Shown: positions 50,305-61,059 of the stretch, in pieces
Layout of the letters: each line of letters opens with the position of its first letter
Numbering within the stretch: the stretch's first letter is position 1
Assembly (NCBI GenBank): GCA_038249195.1
Contig: JBBRWM010000001.1
Coordinates: 248,001-312,000, forward strand
Origin: JAOUEA01 sp038249195
GTDB taxonomy: Bacteria > Actinomycetota > UBA4738 > HRBIN12
Length of the DNA stretch: 64,000 nt
Direction: 5' to 3'
Position numbers and translations under genes: made by a program
The notes under the pieces: model-generated
What the model was told of the DNA's origin: nothing
Database searches by the model: none
Seen by the model: the letters and a program-made list of their open reading frames with translations, nothing else

Positions 50305-51009
50305 CTAGTCATCCTCGTCCGAGAGCCGGAAGGTCTTGAAGGCCTCCGCGAACGCGCAGCCGGCCTGTTCACCCAGCTCGGCGGCGCGTTCACGGACCCA
50401 CGGGGCCGCCGCCTCCCCTTCTTCCGACGCGTGCTCGGCGAGCGCGGCGATCTTCACGTCCATGGTGTCGGTGATGTCGACGAACGTATCGGGCTCGTCG
50501 GTGGAGAGCCAGAGGTTGGGAACCTCGTAGGGCTCGAGGCCCTCGCGCTCCAGTTCATCGAACATCACGCGGGTCGGCGCGTCAGGCATGATCGCCGTCA
50601 ACGCCAGAAGGCCGGCCTGCTTGTGATCCCAGTGGTTGATGTATCGGTTGCCCGACCACAGCCTCGCGGGATCAGGCGCGACGATGACCTCCGGGCGCAG
50701 CCGACGCACCTCGCGGCAGACCTTGCGGCGGGTGTCGAGGTTGACCTCGAGCATGCCGTCGGGCTCCCCCATGAACGTCAGGCCGCGCACTCCCAGGACG
50801 GCGGCGGCGGCGCGTTGCTCACGCTCGCGCACCGGCGCGGTGGCTTCACGGGAGGCGCCGGGCTCGTTCGAGCCGGCCGACCCGTCCGTGCAGATCACGT
50901 AGTGCACCTCGCATCCTTCTCGCGTCCAAGCCGCCACCGTGCCGCCACACATGAACTCGGCGTCGTCGGGATGGGCGAACACGACCAGGGCTGAGGCGAA
51001 CGGCGGCAT
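50305..51009 (-). CDS. PIG-L family deacetylase
   Basis: A 234-residue protein with the family signature VFAHPDDAEFMCGGTVAAW (zinc ligands His, Asp and Asp) near the N-terminus and the distal INHWDHKQAG. A glycine-rich loop and YVICTDGSAGSNEPG follow the first motif. Substrate unassigned; the family hydrolyses N-acetyl amides of sugars. It is separated from the DUF5319-like gene by three bases, so the two are probably an operon. Confidence 0.88.
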   Translation of the reverse strand: MPPFASALVVFAHPDDAEFMCGGTVAAWTREGCEVHYVICTDGSAGSNEPGASREATAPVREREQRAAAAVLGVRGLTFMGEPDGMLEVNLDTRRKVCREVRRLRPEVIVAPDPARLWSGNRYINHWDHKQAGLLALTAIMPDAPTRVMFDELEREGLEPYEVPNLWLSTDEPDTFVDITDTMDVKIAALAEHASEEGEAAAPWVRERAAELGEQAGCAFAEAFKTFRLSDEDD

Positions 51010-51096
51010 CGCCGTCGAGCCTAGCGGCTCCGGCGTCGAACATCAGGGGGCGCGCGCCGGGTTCATGCCGGCGGATGCGGGGTCGATACAACTCCC

Positions 51097-52560
51097 ATGC
51101 GTTCGGCGAAGACGGTCGAGCGCCCGGGCGGCAGGATCGTCATGCGCTTCGCGCTGACGAGCTTCCTGGTGTTCGTCCCGGTGGGGGTCGCCATCACGTA
51201 CCTGCGGACGCGCGATCTCCGAGAGCGCGAAGAGCGGGCCGCGGCCAGCAGGGCCGAGCTCATCGCGGACGAGATGGTGTCCCCCCTCCTCACGCAAGAG
51301 ATGCTCGCCACGCGGCTCGTGGCAGAACGCTACGTGCGGGTGGACCAGGTCGTGGAACGCGCCAAGGGAAACGACCCCGGGATCGAGCGTGTGAAGATCT
51401 GGGGTACCGACGACACGATCCTGTATTCCGACGATCGAGCCCTCGTCGGGATGCGCCCGGCACCGGAGCCGGACCTGCTGGAGGCGATCGACGAGGCAGA
51501 CGTGCAGAGCGAGATCTCCGACCTCTCGGGCGCAGAGAACGTGGGAGAACGACCCCTGGCGGACCGCCTGTTCGAGACCCTACGGGCCGGTGCGCGCCAC
51601 CGAGGGCGGACCGGTGATCGGGGTGTTCGAGGTCTATCGGGACTACGCCGTCATCCAAGCCGAGATCGACCGACTCACCCGGACCCTCGCGATCTCCTCG
51701 GCCGCCGGGCTCCTCGTCCTCTACATCCTCCTCCTCCCGCTGATGGTCGGCCTCACGCGCACGCTGCGCGCTCAGAACGAACAACTGAGCGCCCAGGCCG
51801 GGCAGATGGGCGACCTCCTCGAGCGGGAGCAGGCGACCGTCACCGAACTCAGGGAGCTCGATCGGCTCCGCGACGACTTCGTCGCGGCCTCCTCGCACGA
51901 GCTGCGTTCGCCGCTCACGAGCATCCTCGGCTACGCTCGACTGCTGCGATCGTCCTCAACGCCGCCGACGTCGTCACGGAATCGGCCGACGCCATCGAAC
52001 GCCAGTCCTCCCGGATGCTCCGCCTCGTGATGAACCTGCTGAGCGAATCTCGCATCGAATCGGGGCGGAGCGAGGGACAGGTGACATCCTTCAACCTCGG
52101 CTCGTTGATCGAGGAGGTGGCGGGAGATTTCCACCGCGACGGACGCCGGATCAGGTCCGCCGTCGCACCCGACCTCGACGTGTGCTGCGACCGGGGCAAG
52201 GTCGCCGACGTGCTCGTGAATCTCATCGACAACGCCCTGAAGTACGCGCCGGGCTCCCCGGTGACCGTCCGCGGCGATGTCGCCGAGGCAACGCTGACGT
52301 TCTCCGTGGCCGACGAGGGCCCGGGGATCGATCCCGGGGACGTCGGGCGGATCTTCGATCGCTTCTACCAGGCGGATCAGTCGGCCACGCGCGTTCACGG
52401 GGGGGTGGGGTTGGGCCTGCACATCGTGGAAGGGCTCGTGGCATCCATGCACGGCCGCATTCACGTCGATAGCGCGCCCGCGCCTGGTTGCACGTTCGTC
52501 GTGGAGCTGCCGCTGGTCCACCTGAGCAATCCACTGGAAACGGCCGCGAAGCAGGCCTGA
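51097..52560 (+). pseudogene. sensor histidine kinase with two compensating frame changes
   Basis: The first frame gives a signal/TM helix (RFALTSFLVFVPVGVAITYL) and an extracytoplasmic sensor. Near 51585 the coding text moves to the next frame (VIGVFEVYRDYAVIQ, a second TM LVLYILLLPLMVGL, and the HisKA box SSHELRSPLTSILGYARLL). Near 51950 it returns to the first frame (LNAADVVTESADAIERQSSR, then N-box NLIDNALKYAP, DEGPGID and GVGLGLHIVEG). Each domain is well preserved, so either two indels are assembly errors in a normal kinase of about 485 residues, or the gene has just decayed. No response regulator gene is adjacent. Confidence 0.75.
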
Positions 52561-52710
52561 GCGATCCACTGGGCGCCGCCCGAGCCCCCGTCACCGCCCG
52601 CCGCGCGGTTCGCAGAGCTTCTGCCGCGGCATGCAACGACACACGCTGTCACGATGGTCCTTGCGTCGGGGGCAGGGCGCGAACTCGCGAGACAAGCGAA
52701 GGAGGTGCTC

Positions 52711-53673
52711 ATGACCAACCTCAAGTCGGTCGCAGACGACGTCTTGGAGGCGAGCGTGATCGGGAGCTTCACCGCCATCGGGTTCGAGGCCCGTCGCCGG
52801 CTCTTCGAGTGGGAGGACCTGCGGGCGCTCGCGATGGACGAGAAGATCGTCCTCATCACGGGCGGGAGCTCCGGGCTCGGGCTCGAAGCGGCCAAAGAGC
52901 TGGCGGGCATGGGGGCGAGGGTGCGGATCGTCGTTCGCGACGCCGAGCGCGGCGAGGCGGCCCGCGAGGAGATCGCCGCGGCGGGGCCTGGGGACGTCCG
53001 CGGATATCTCGCCGACCTGTCGTCGCTCGCCTCGGTGCGCATGGCTGCGGCGGCGATCCGTGACGCCGAACCACACGTCGACGTTCTGATCCACAACGCC
53101 GGCGCGCTGCTGCCCGAGCGGCATACCTCGGTGGACGGGCGCGAGATGACCTTCGCCACGATGGTGCTGGGCCCGTTCCTGCTCACGAACGAGCTGTTCC
53201 CCCTCCTGCGCTCCGCGCGCGGCGCCCGGGTGTTGTGGGTCTCCTCCGGCGGCATGTACACGCAGCCGCTCGACGTGGACGCGCTGGAGATGGGCGCGGA
53301 GGACTACCGCGGTTCCGTGGCGTACGCGCGAGCCAAGCGAGCCCAGGTGTGCCTCGCGCAGGAGGGCGCCCGGCACATGCGCGGCGACGGCATCGTCGTG
53401 CACGCGATGCATCCCGGCTGGGTGGACACGCCGGGTCTGCAGATGGGGCTCCCCGGCTTCCGGACGCTCCTCGGCCCGATCCTGCGCACGCCGCGGCAGG
53501 GGGTCGATACGATGGTATGGTTGGCCGCGGCGGAGGTCCCTGGCCGCTCCTCCGGTAGGTTCTGGCTCGACCGACGGCCGCGTTCGACCCACAAGCTCGT
53601 GCGCTCCGGCGCCACGCCCGAAGAACGCGCGCGCCTCTGGGAGCTCTGCGAACGGCTCACCCGAGAGGGCTGA
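52711..53673 (+). CDS. short-chain dehydrogenase/reductase
   Basis: A 320-residue SDR. A short N-terminal helical extension (KSVADDVLEASVIGSFTAIG) precedes the Rossmann motif VLITGGSSGLGLEAAKELAG; then LIHNAGALLPE, VLWVSSGGMYTQ and the catalytic Tyr-x3-Lys in VAYARAKRAQ are seen. The layout resembles the DHRS12-like group. The ATG at 52711 is preceded by GAAGGAGG, a good ribosome binding site. The 3' end overlaps argH by 17 bases tail to tail. Substrate unknown. Confidence 0.9.
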   Translation: MTNLKSVADDVLEASVIGSFTAIGFEARRRLFEWEDLRALAMDEKIVLITGGSSGLGLEAAKELAGMGARVRIVVRDAERGEAAREEIAAAGPGDVRGYLADLSSLASVRMAAAAIRDAEPHVDVLIHNAGALLPERHTSVDGREMTFATMVLGPFLLTNELFPLLRSARGARVLWVSSGGMYTQPLDVDALEMGAEDYRGSVAYARAKRAQVCLAQEGARHMRGDGIVVHAMHPGWVDTPGLQMGLPGFRTLLGPILRTPRQGVDTMVWLAAAEVPGRSSGRFWLDRRPRSTHKLVRSGATPEERARLWELCERLTREG

Positions 53674-55059
53674 TCCGCTCCGCCCGCGCCCCGAGCCTCG
53701 CGCTCAGTGCGTCGGCCTGGGCCCGTACGCTCGATGTCGAAGGTCCGCCCGCGATCGTGCGCGACGCCACGCTGCGGTCGGCGTCCAACAGCGCTCCTCC
53801 GCCGGGGACGCCGAACGCGGCCCATTCCTGCGCCGTGAGGTCGCGAAGCCGGCTCCCCCGCTCCTCCAGCTCCCTCAGGAGGGCACCCGTGCGCCGATGC
53901 GCCTCGCGGAACGGCATGCCCGAGCGAACGAGGGCCTCGGCGAGGTCCGTGGCGTAGAGCCCCTCCGCGTCGCACGCGGCGCGCATGGCTTGGGGATGGA
54001 TCGCGAGCGTGCGAACCGCGCCCGTCAGGGCGGGCAACACCAACTCCAGCGTGTCCGCGGCATCGAACGCGGGCTCCTTGTCCTCCTGGAGGTCGCGGTG
54101 GTAGCCAAGTGGCAGCCCCTGCAGGAGTGCGGTGAGCTGTCCGAAGCGCGCGGCTATGCGCGCCGCCTTGCCTCGCGCGAGCTCCGCCGTGTCGGGGTTC
54201 CGCTTCTGCGGCATCATGCTCGATCCCGTGGCGTAGGCGTCATCGAAGTCCGCCCACGCCAGCGATTCGTCCGTCCACCGCGCGAGATCCGCCGCGAGGC
54301 GGGAGACGTGGGTGCCCACGATGGCGGCGACCGCGGAGAACTCCTGCACGAAGTCGCGATCGCTCACGGCGTCGATCGAGTTCTCGAACGCGCGCAAGAG
54401 CCCCAGCCGGCGCGCCGTTGCGACCGGATCGAGACCGAACGTGGACGTCGCGATCGCGCCGGCCCCCAACGCCGAGGTCGAGGCTCGGTCGGCCCACTGC
54501 GTGAGCCGCTCCCGATCCCGGTCGAACGCCCACGCATGCGCGAGCAGATGGTGGCCCAAGGTGACGGGCTGCGCGAACCTGGCGTGCGTGAGGCCGGGCA
54601 TGACCGTGGCGTCGTGCTCGCGGGCGTGGTCGATGAGGACCGCGATCAACGCGGCGAGGTCCTCCTCGATCCGCTCGCTCGCGGCCAAGAGCCAGAGCCG
54701 GAGATCGGTCACCACGAGGTCATTGCGTGAGCGGCCCGCGTGCAGCCGCTCGCCCAACGATCCCAGTCGTTCGGTAACGGCGCGCTCCACCGCCGAGTGC
54801 ACATCTTCGTCTGCTCCGTCGAACGCGAGGGTGCCTTCGGCGATCTCGACGCCCACGGCCGTCAACGCGGATGCCAGCGCGTCGGCGTCGGCGGCCTCGA
54901 GCAACCCCGCGTCCTGCAGCGCGCGGACGTGCGCCACACCGGCGGCGACGTCGTGGGGGGCCAGCCGAGCGTCCACGTCCAGCGACCGCCCCAGCGCGTG
55001 CGCCTCGGGCGCTGGCGGCTCGGAGAACCGCCCGGACCACAGAGGCTTGCCACCCGCCG

Positions 55060-55063
<4 letters not shown>
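53657..55063 (-). CDS. argH: argininosuccinate lyase
   Basis: A 468-residue enzyme that splits argininosuccinate into arginine and fumarate, the last step of arginine synthesis. Visible blocks are LWSGRFSEPPAPEAHALGRS, EDVHSAVERAVTERLGSLGE, AGRSRNDLVVTDLRLWLL, and the fumarase/lyase signature GSSMMPQKRNPDTAEL with the catalytic Ser loop. The start is a GTG at 55063 overlapping the argG stop; the long upstream extension of the open frame lies inside argG and is not used. Confidence 0.95.
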
Positions 55064-56267
<1,204 letters not shown>

Positions 56268-56268
<1 letters not shown>

Positions 56269-56744
56269 CAGGTTGCCTCCATGATCCGAGTGATCGAACC
56301 CTCGACGGTGGAGGGTCCGACGCCCTCGCGGCCGAGGATGAGGATGGTGTTGTCTCCGGCGATGGTCCCCGCGATGCCGGAGAGCTCTGCGCGGTCGATG
56401 CCCTCTGCGAGGGCCGCGGCCGCGCCGGGTGGGGTTCGCACGAGCAGGCCGTGGTCCGCGCGGATCATCGAGAGCGCGAATTCGTCCAGGAGGCGACGCA
56501 GCAGGGCTACCGACTGCGGCGAGGTCCCCTTGCCGGGCACGACGTAGCGCGTGCCGCCGTGGCCGCCGACACGCGCGAGGCCGAGCTCCTCGACATCGCG
56601 GCTGATCGTCGACTGCGTCGCCTCGATCCCCACGGCCGAGAGCCGGGCACGGATCTCCTCCTGGCTGCCCAGACGCTCACCAGCCACGAGCCGCAGGATG
56701 GCCTGCTGTCGCTTGGCCTTGAGGGCGCCGTTCACGCGCGTCAC
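56268..56744 (-). CDS. argR: arginine repressor
   Basis: A 158-residue ArgR. The N-terminal winged helix includes SQEEIRARLSAVGIEATQST ISRDVEELG, the usual DNA-recognition helix. The C-terminal hexamerisation/arginine-binding domain has HGLLVRTPPGAAAALAEGID and GTIAGDNTILIL. It should bind ARG boxes when arginine is abundant; one such palindrome overlaps the proposed promoter of this operon at 57646-57657. The start is a GTG in an overlap with the argB-like stop (GTGA). Confidence 0.95.
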
Positions 56745-57556
56745 GTGCCCACCCCCGAGCCATCGGCGTCAGGCGTGATCATCGTGCCCACGCCCTCCGG
56801 CGTGAACAGCTCCAGAACCAGCGCATGCTCGACCCGACCATCGACCAGATGCACGCGACCGACGCCGGCCTGGAGGGCGCGCACCGCGGCCTCCAGCCTC
56901 GGGGCCATGCCGGCGCTCACAACGTCGCCTCCGCTCGAGAGCAGGTCGCGGCATCGCTGCGCGGACAACTCGGACAACAGATCGCCGCTCGGACCGATCA
57001 GGCCGGGCGCGTCGTCGATGAACACGACCTTCTCCGCCCCCAGCGCGATGGCGAGCTCGCTCGCCACCCCATCGGCGTTGACGGGGCGCCCCTGCCCGGT
57101 CTCATCCACGGCGATGGACGCAACGACCGGGACGAACCGGCGCTCGGTCAGCGTGCGCAACACCTCGATGTCGACGCACACCACCTCGCCCCCGAAACCG
57201 GGATCGGGTGCCCCGTGCCGACGCGTGCCCAGGAGACCGCCGTCCGCCCCGGACAAGCCCACGGCCCGCACGCCCACGCCGGAGAGGACGCCGACCACGT
57301 CCTGGGTTTGCGCGCCCGCGAGCACGCCGTCCGGTGGGGTCCCGCGCACGATGACCGTCGTGATCCCCGCGCTCTGCAACAGGGCGATGTCCTCTCCGAA
57401 GGATGCGGCGAGAACCGACCGGTCCATGGCGGCGCCACCCAACCTCACCACGATCATGCGGCCGTGGTGTTCACGCATGAACGGCAGTGCCTCGAGGAGC
57501 GTGCGCGCCTTGGTCGCCGTCCGTTCACGGACCTGCGGCGCGAGCGGTCGCGTCAT
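56741..57556 (-). CDS. argB: acetylglutamate kinase homologue with altered active site
   Basis: A 271-residue amino acid kinase-fold protein aligning with ArgB over its length (LLEALPFMREHHGRMIVVRL at the start, ALVLELFTPEGVGTMI at the end). Key differences: the catalytic Lys of the K-x-G-G strand is Arg38, the HGGGP loop is RGTPP (71-75), about 27 residues after it that normally carry the N-x-R-V-T-D acetylglutamate-binding segment are missing, and the second Lys near G-M-x-P-K is Arg220. The Asp of VNADGVA is kept. It is the first gene of the operon. Likely derived from ArgB, but activity is doubtful. Confidence 0.75.
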   Translation of the reverse strand: MTRPLAPQVRERTATKARTLLEALPFMREHHGRMIVVRLGGAAMDRSVLAASFGEDIALLQSAGITTVIVRGTPPDGVLAGAQTQDVVGVLSGVGVRAVGLSGADGGLLGTRRHGAPDPGFGGEVVCVDIEVLRTLTERRFVPVVASIAVDETGQGRPVNADGVASELAIALGAEKVVFIDDAPGLIGPSGDLLSELSAQRCRDLLSSGGDVVSAGMAPRLEAAVRALQAGVGRVHLVDGRVEHALVLELFTPEGVGTMITPDADGSGVGT

Positions 57557-57645
57557 GCGATGTCCGTTCCCGAGCGCGCGGCGCTCCGCCACGCCTCGAT
57601 CCCGACGGGGGCGAGGGGCCGCCCGTGATGAGGGGTTCTCATGAC

Positions 57646-57678
57646 GCATAGTTATGCAGAAGATGGGTAGAACGTCAA
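57646..57678 (-). promoter_or_regulatory. arg operon promoter with overlapping ARG-box-like palindrome
   Basis: On the minus strand, TTGACG (57673-57678) is followed after 16 bases by CATAAC (57651-57656). The palindrome GCATAACTATGC (57646-57657) covers the -10 box; its arms GCATA/TATGC are perfect and similar to ArgR operator half sites. ArgR binding here would block RNA polymerase, in keeping with the argR gene inside the operon. The ATG at 57649 inside this palindrome is therefore unlikely to be the argB-like start. Confidence 0.6.
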
Positions 57679-57695
57679 CCCGGCTTCCGACGGCG

Positions 57696-58574
57696 TCAGC
57701 GCCCGCGACAGGGGCGGCGCCAGGGCCCGAGCGCCAGGCGTTTCTTGAGGAAGTTGAAGTTGGCGGCGTTCGCCCGGGGACAGAACGCGGGGCGGTTCAG
57801 CTTGTACTCCACGCCGAACACGGCCTTGCCGGCCCGCACGAAGGGCTTGAGGCGACCGCATTCGTGGTACTGGTAGCACTGCTCGTTGAGGGCGAAATCG
57901 AAGTACGGCAGCAGCGCCTTGACCTGCCCGAGATCGTTCTTGAGCACGGCGGACATGCCGCGACGGTGCGCCTGGTTGGCCAGGAACACGTTGTAGCGCC
58001 GCTGCTGGGCCCCGGTGAGCGGGAACCCCGTCCGGTTCTGATAGCCGTCGACGTTGTCGAATTCCACCGCGTCGAAACCCTTGGCGCGGCACAGGTCGAG
58101 CCGGGACTTCATGATCGGGCCGAGCACGCCGATGCGGCGGATGTCCAGCCATCGCTCCCCGGGCCACCCGTTCGGGCGGCCCAAGACCGCTGGGGGGAAC
58201 CTGCGCTTGTCCGGACGCCAGTTCTCCCAGGACCCTGCGCTGAAATAGCACACGACCCGCCGACCGTCTGCGTGCAGCCGTTTCACGAGGGACCTCTTCA
58301 CGTCGAACGCGTCGACGTCGTAGAGGTCCACGTCGAAGGCCGTGTCGACCGGGAACTGGAGCTGCCATTGCCAGCTGGTGCGAAGCGCCGGCGCGTAGCA
58401 TGCCGGGCATGCGACGGGCCCCGGCAGCCGATGTTGGGTAGCCGGGGCGCGCCCTGGGGCTCCACCCCTGCCCACGGCGCCCGCGGCACCGACGCTCCCC
58501 GCGACCAGTCCCGCGAGGGCGCCCGCGAGGATCGCCGATCTCACGCCACGACGGATCGATGCATGAACCTGCAC
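57696..58574 (-). CDS. secreted GH114-like (endo-alpha-1,4-polygalactosaminidase-type) protein
   Basis: A 292-residue exported protein. The N-terminus (HASIRRGVRSAILAGALAGL) is a signal sequence. The rest is a TIM-barrel-like domain: WQWQLQFPVDTAFDVDLYDV, KRLHADGRRVVCYFSAGSWE, GFDAVEFDNVDGYQNRTGFP and MSAVLKNDLGQVKALLPYFD. The family's barrel and its acidic residues (Glu/Asp in AVEFDNVD) are visible. Known members degrade polygalactosamine in biofilm exopolysaccharides; here this is inference. The start is a GTG at 58574. It lies 20 bases downstream of rmuC. Confidence 0.82.
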   Translation of the reverse strand: MQVHASIRRGVRSAILAGALAGLVAGSVGAAGAVGRGGAPGRAPATQHRLPGPVACPACYAPALRTSWQWQLQFPVDTAFDVDLYDVDAFDVKRSLVKRLHADGRRVVCYFSAGSWENWRPDKRRFPPAVLGRPNGWPGERWLDIRRIGVLGPIMKSRLDLCRAKGFDAVEFDNVDGYQNRTGFPLTGAQQRRYNVFLANQAHRRGMSAVLKNDLGQVKALLPYFDFALNEQCYQYHECGRLKPFVRAGKAVFGVEYKLNRPAFCPRANAANFNFLKKRLALGPWRRPCRGR

Positions 58575-58594
58575 CGGCACAGCATGCCACGCAT

Positions 58595-59602
58595 CTACGG
58601 CACCGCGGCGAGCGTCCCCGTGTCGCCGGCAGGCGCGGGCGCGGCGGAGCGAGTGCGGGCGATGGAACCACGCGCCTTCCCGAGCTGGGAACGGAACTCG
58701 TCGGAGCCGTTGGCGATCATCGTGGCCGCGCGAACGAACTTGTTCTCCACGACCGTCTCCAGCACGTCGAGCACCCCGGCGACCTCGGCGAGGCCGGCCT
58801 GGACATCGGCGGCGTCGCCGAAGCGCTGCACCAAGGTGTAGAGGAACAGCACGATGGGAAGCGCCGACCCGTAGGGCACGATCACGACGCCACACGCGTA
58901 GGCGTCGGCATGCGCGCGCCGCAGCACCTCATAGGCGGCATCGGGCACGGCCGCCACCGCCACCGGCGCGGTGAGCGCCGGGTCGAGGTATCGCGACACC
59001 TCTTTGGCGCGCGCCGTGACCGCCTTCTCCACGGCCCGGACACAGACCTCCCGCGTGTTGAGGTCCTGCGCCCTCTGCAGGGCCTCGAGTTCCGCGAGCG
59101 CCGTCCACTTGGAGTCGATGGGTAGTCGCCGTCCGTCGGGAAGGAGGAGCCCGAACTCCACCACGTTGCCGCCCACCCGGAAATCGGTGATCAGCATCCC
59201 GGGCGGCAGCTGAGCGAGGTGCTCCCGCAGGACGTTCTCGCCCGCCCGGCCCTTGGCCGCCCCCCCGGCCAAAACGGTGGACAGCCGCTTCACGACCTCC
59301 CGATGTTCGGCCTCGACGACGCGTCGCTCCTGGTCGCGTTGCTGGAGCTGCTCGAGGGCGCGGCGAGCTCCGTCGAGCCCGCTCCGGAGCTGCTCGCCGG
59401 CGAGCTCGCGACCGGAGGACGCGTCCGCGATGCGACGCAGCTCGGCCGCCTGCGCCTCCAATTGACCCTGGATGCGCGCGACCGCGAGGGCGTCCTCGGC
59501 CAGGGGGCCACCCTCGACCGGACGCCTCCTGGCCGCGGCCAGGATGCCGATGCCGAGACCCACCGCCAGGGCAAATAGGACGCTGCCGAGCTGCACGCTC
59601 AT
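58595..59602 (-). CDS. rmuC: DNA recombination protein RmuC
   Basis: A 335-residue protein with an N-terminal membrane helix (VLFALAVGLGIGILAAA), a coiled-coil segment of about 100 residues, and the nuclease-like RmuC core: KGRAGENVLREHLAQLPPGM, VVEFGLLLPDGRRLPIDSKW and a C-terminal IVPYGSALPIVLFLYTL. The IDSK motif is the family's PD-(D/E)xK-like signature. RmuC limits inversion at short inverted repeats in E. coli; its biochemical role is not settled. The ATG at 59602 follows a GGAGG. Confidence 0.88.
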   Translation of the reverse strand: MSVQLGSVLFALAVGLGIGILAAARRRPVEGGPLAEDALAVARIQGQLEAQAAELRRIADASSGRELAGEQLRSGLDGARRALEQLQQRDQERRVVEAEHREVVKRLSTVLAGGAAKGRAGENVLREHLAQLPPGMLITDFRVGGNVVEFGLLLPDGRRLPIDSKWTALAELEALQRAQDLNTREVCVRAVEKAVTARAKEVSRYLDPALTAPVAVAAVPDAAYEVLRRAHADAYACGVVIVPYGSALPIVLFLYTLVQRFGDAADVQAGLAEVAGVLDVLETVVENKFVRAATMIANGSDEFRSQLGKARGSIARTRSAAPAPAGDTGTLAAVP

Positions 59603-59714
59603 GGTTCCTCCGTTCGGGGAAGGGAGGGTTGACGCTACGCGCCCCCTCTGACAGCGATCTCGCGGCGCTCGGGGCCCGGACGGTGAACGGCCGCGTACGC
59701 GATGATGGGCGCCC

Positions 59715-60989
59715 ATGCAGGATCAACGGCCCGGCACGCGACCGCGCCCCATCGAGTCGATGGGCGACCTGGCCCGCGCCCACGGCCACCGCGCGCTTCG
59801 GGTGGGGGCGGTCGTGCTCGGCGTGGCGGCGCTGCTCGCGGGGGTGGGCGGTGCGATCCGCTATTTCCAGGGGCCGACGACGCCTGCCCTCACGCCGGAG
59901 ACCGTCGATCGGCTCACCCCGGCGTGGACCACCGATGCCGGTCCCGGTCCCGTGTCCGGCGTGGCGACGAGCGCCGACGCCTTGTTCGTGAGCGGGAGCG
60001 ATGGATTGGTCGCCTACCCCCTCCCGTGCACGCCCGACGCCGGCCGCACCTGCGATCCCGACTGGATTGCCTCGATCCCCGACGGTCCCTTGTCCACGCC
60101 CACCACAAGCGGCGCCGCCGTGTTCGCCGGCTCGGCGCAGGGCCGGGTGTACGCGTTCCCGGCCCATTGCGACACCCATTGCCGCCCCCTGTGGAACGGG
60201 GAGGCCGGGCACGGCACCGTCTCCACGCCCGGGGAGAACGACGATTTCGTGTACGTGACGTCCGGGAAGCTCTACGCCTTCCCGGCGACCTGCGGCACCA
60301 ACGACCGTACGTGCCCACCCGCGTGGGTGGGCGAGATCCCCGGGCGCGGCGCGGCGGGCCGGCCGGCCGTGGGCGGCGGCCTCGTGGTGGTCACCTCGGC
60401 CACACGGCGCGGGGGCGTCGCAGCGTTCCCCGCCGTGTGCCTGGACCCCTGCAAGCCCGTGTGGGTCGGTGAGACGGGAGGGCGGGCCACGTCGGTCACC
60501 CTTTCCCAAGACACGGCGTACGTGGTGGCGCGGGGCGCGCTCCTGGCCTTCCCGTTGTCCTGCCCGGCGACCTGTCGCCCGGCGTGGAGGGGCACCATCC
60601 TGCCGGGCCGCCCGCGGGCGCGAGGCGCGCTCGGCGCCCCCACCGTCGATGCGGGGGAGGTCTACGTCGGGGCCGCCGACGGCACGCTGTGGGCCTTCCC
60701 GGATCACTGCGCGCAGGCCACCTGTCCCGCGGACCGAACCTGGGCGTTGGGGAACCTGCCACTCCTCACGCCGGTGATCCAGGACTCGGTGGTGTACGTG
60801 GCATCGACCGGGGGGGTGCTCATCGCGATCCCGCTGGGCTGCGGCGGCGCCTCCCCGGGCTGCGGCTCGTCCTGGTCCGAGCCACTGGGCGCCTCCGCCG
60901 GTGGCTCCCCCGACGCGACCTCGACCGGCGTCTACATAGGCGACGACGCGGGCGTCGTGCACGCGTACACCGTGGCGGGCACGCCGTGA
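59715..60989 (+). CDS. membrane-anchored PQQ-like beta-propeller with a cysteine pair per repeat
   Basis: A 424-residue protein: a cytoplasmic N-terminus, one transmembrane helix (VGAVVLGVAALLAGVGGAI), then seven propeller repeats outside the membrane. Each repeat contains a [AY][FIP]P-like strand followed by two cysteines, for example AFPAHCDTHCRPLWNG, AFPAVCLDPCKPVWVG and AFPLSCPATCRPAWRG, with shorter or longer spacing in others. The regular pairing suggests one disulfide or heme/metal-free loop per blade. No enzymatic motif is evident, and binding of PQQ is not implied. It stands next to a bactofilin-like protein gene. Confidence 0.75.
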   Translation: MQDQRPGTRPRPIESMGDLARAHGHRALRVGAVVLGVAALLAGVGGAIRYFQGPTTPALTPETVDRLTPAWTTDAGPGPVSGVATSADALFVSGSDGLVAYPLPCTPDAGRTCDPDWIASIPDGPLSTPTTSGAAVFAGSAQGRVYAFPAHCDTHCRPLWNGEAGHGTVSTPGENDDFVYVTSGKLYAFPATCGTNDRTCPPAWVGEIPGRGAAGRPAVGGGLVVVTSATRRGGVAAFPAVCLDPCKPVWVGETGGRATSVTLSQDTAYVVARGALLAFPLSCPATCRPAWRGTILPGRPRARGALGAPTVDAGEVYVGAADGTLWAFPDHCAQATCPADRTWALGNLPLLTPVIQDSVVYVASTGGVLIAIPLGCGGASPGCGSSWSEPLGASAGGSPDATSTGVYIGDDAGVVHAYTVAGTP

Positions 60990-61059
60990 TGCCGCTTCGG
61001 TCGATGGCTCGGCCGGGGTAGCCTTCCACCGATCGAGGGATGATCGAGGGAGGGCAACC

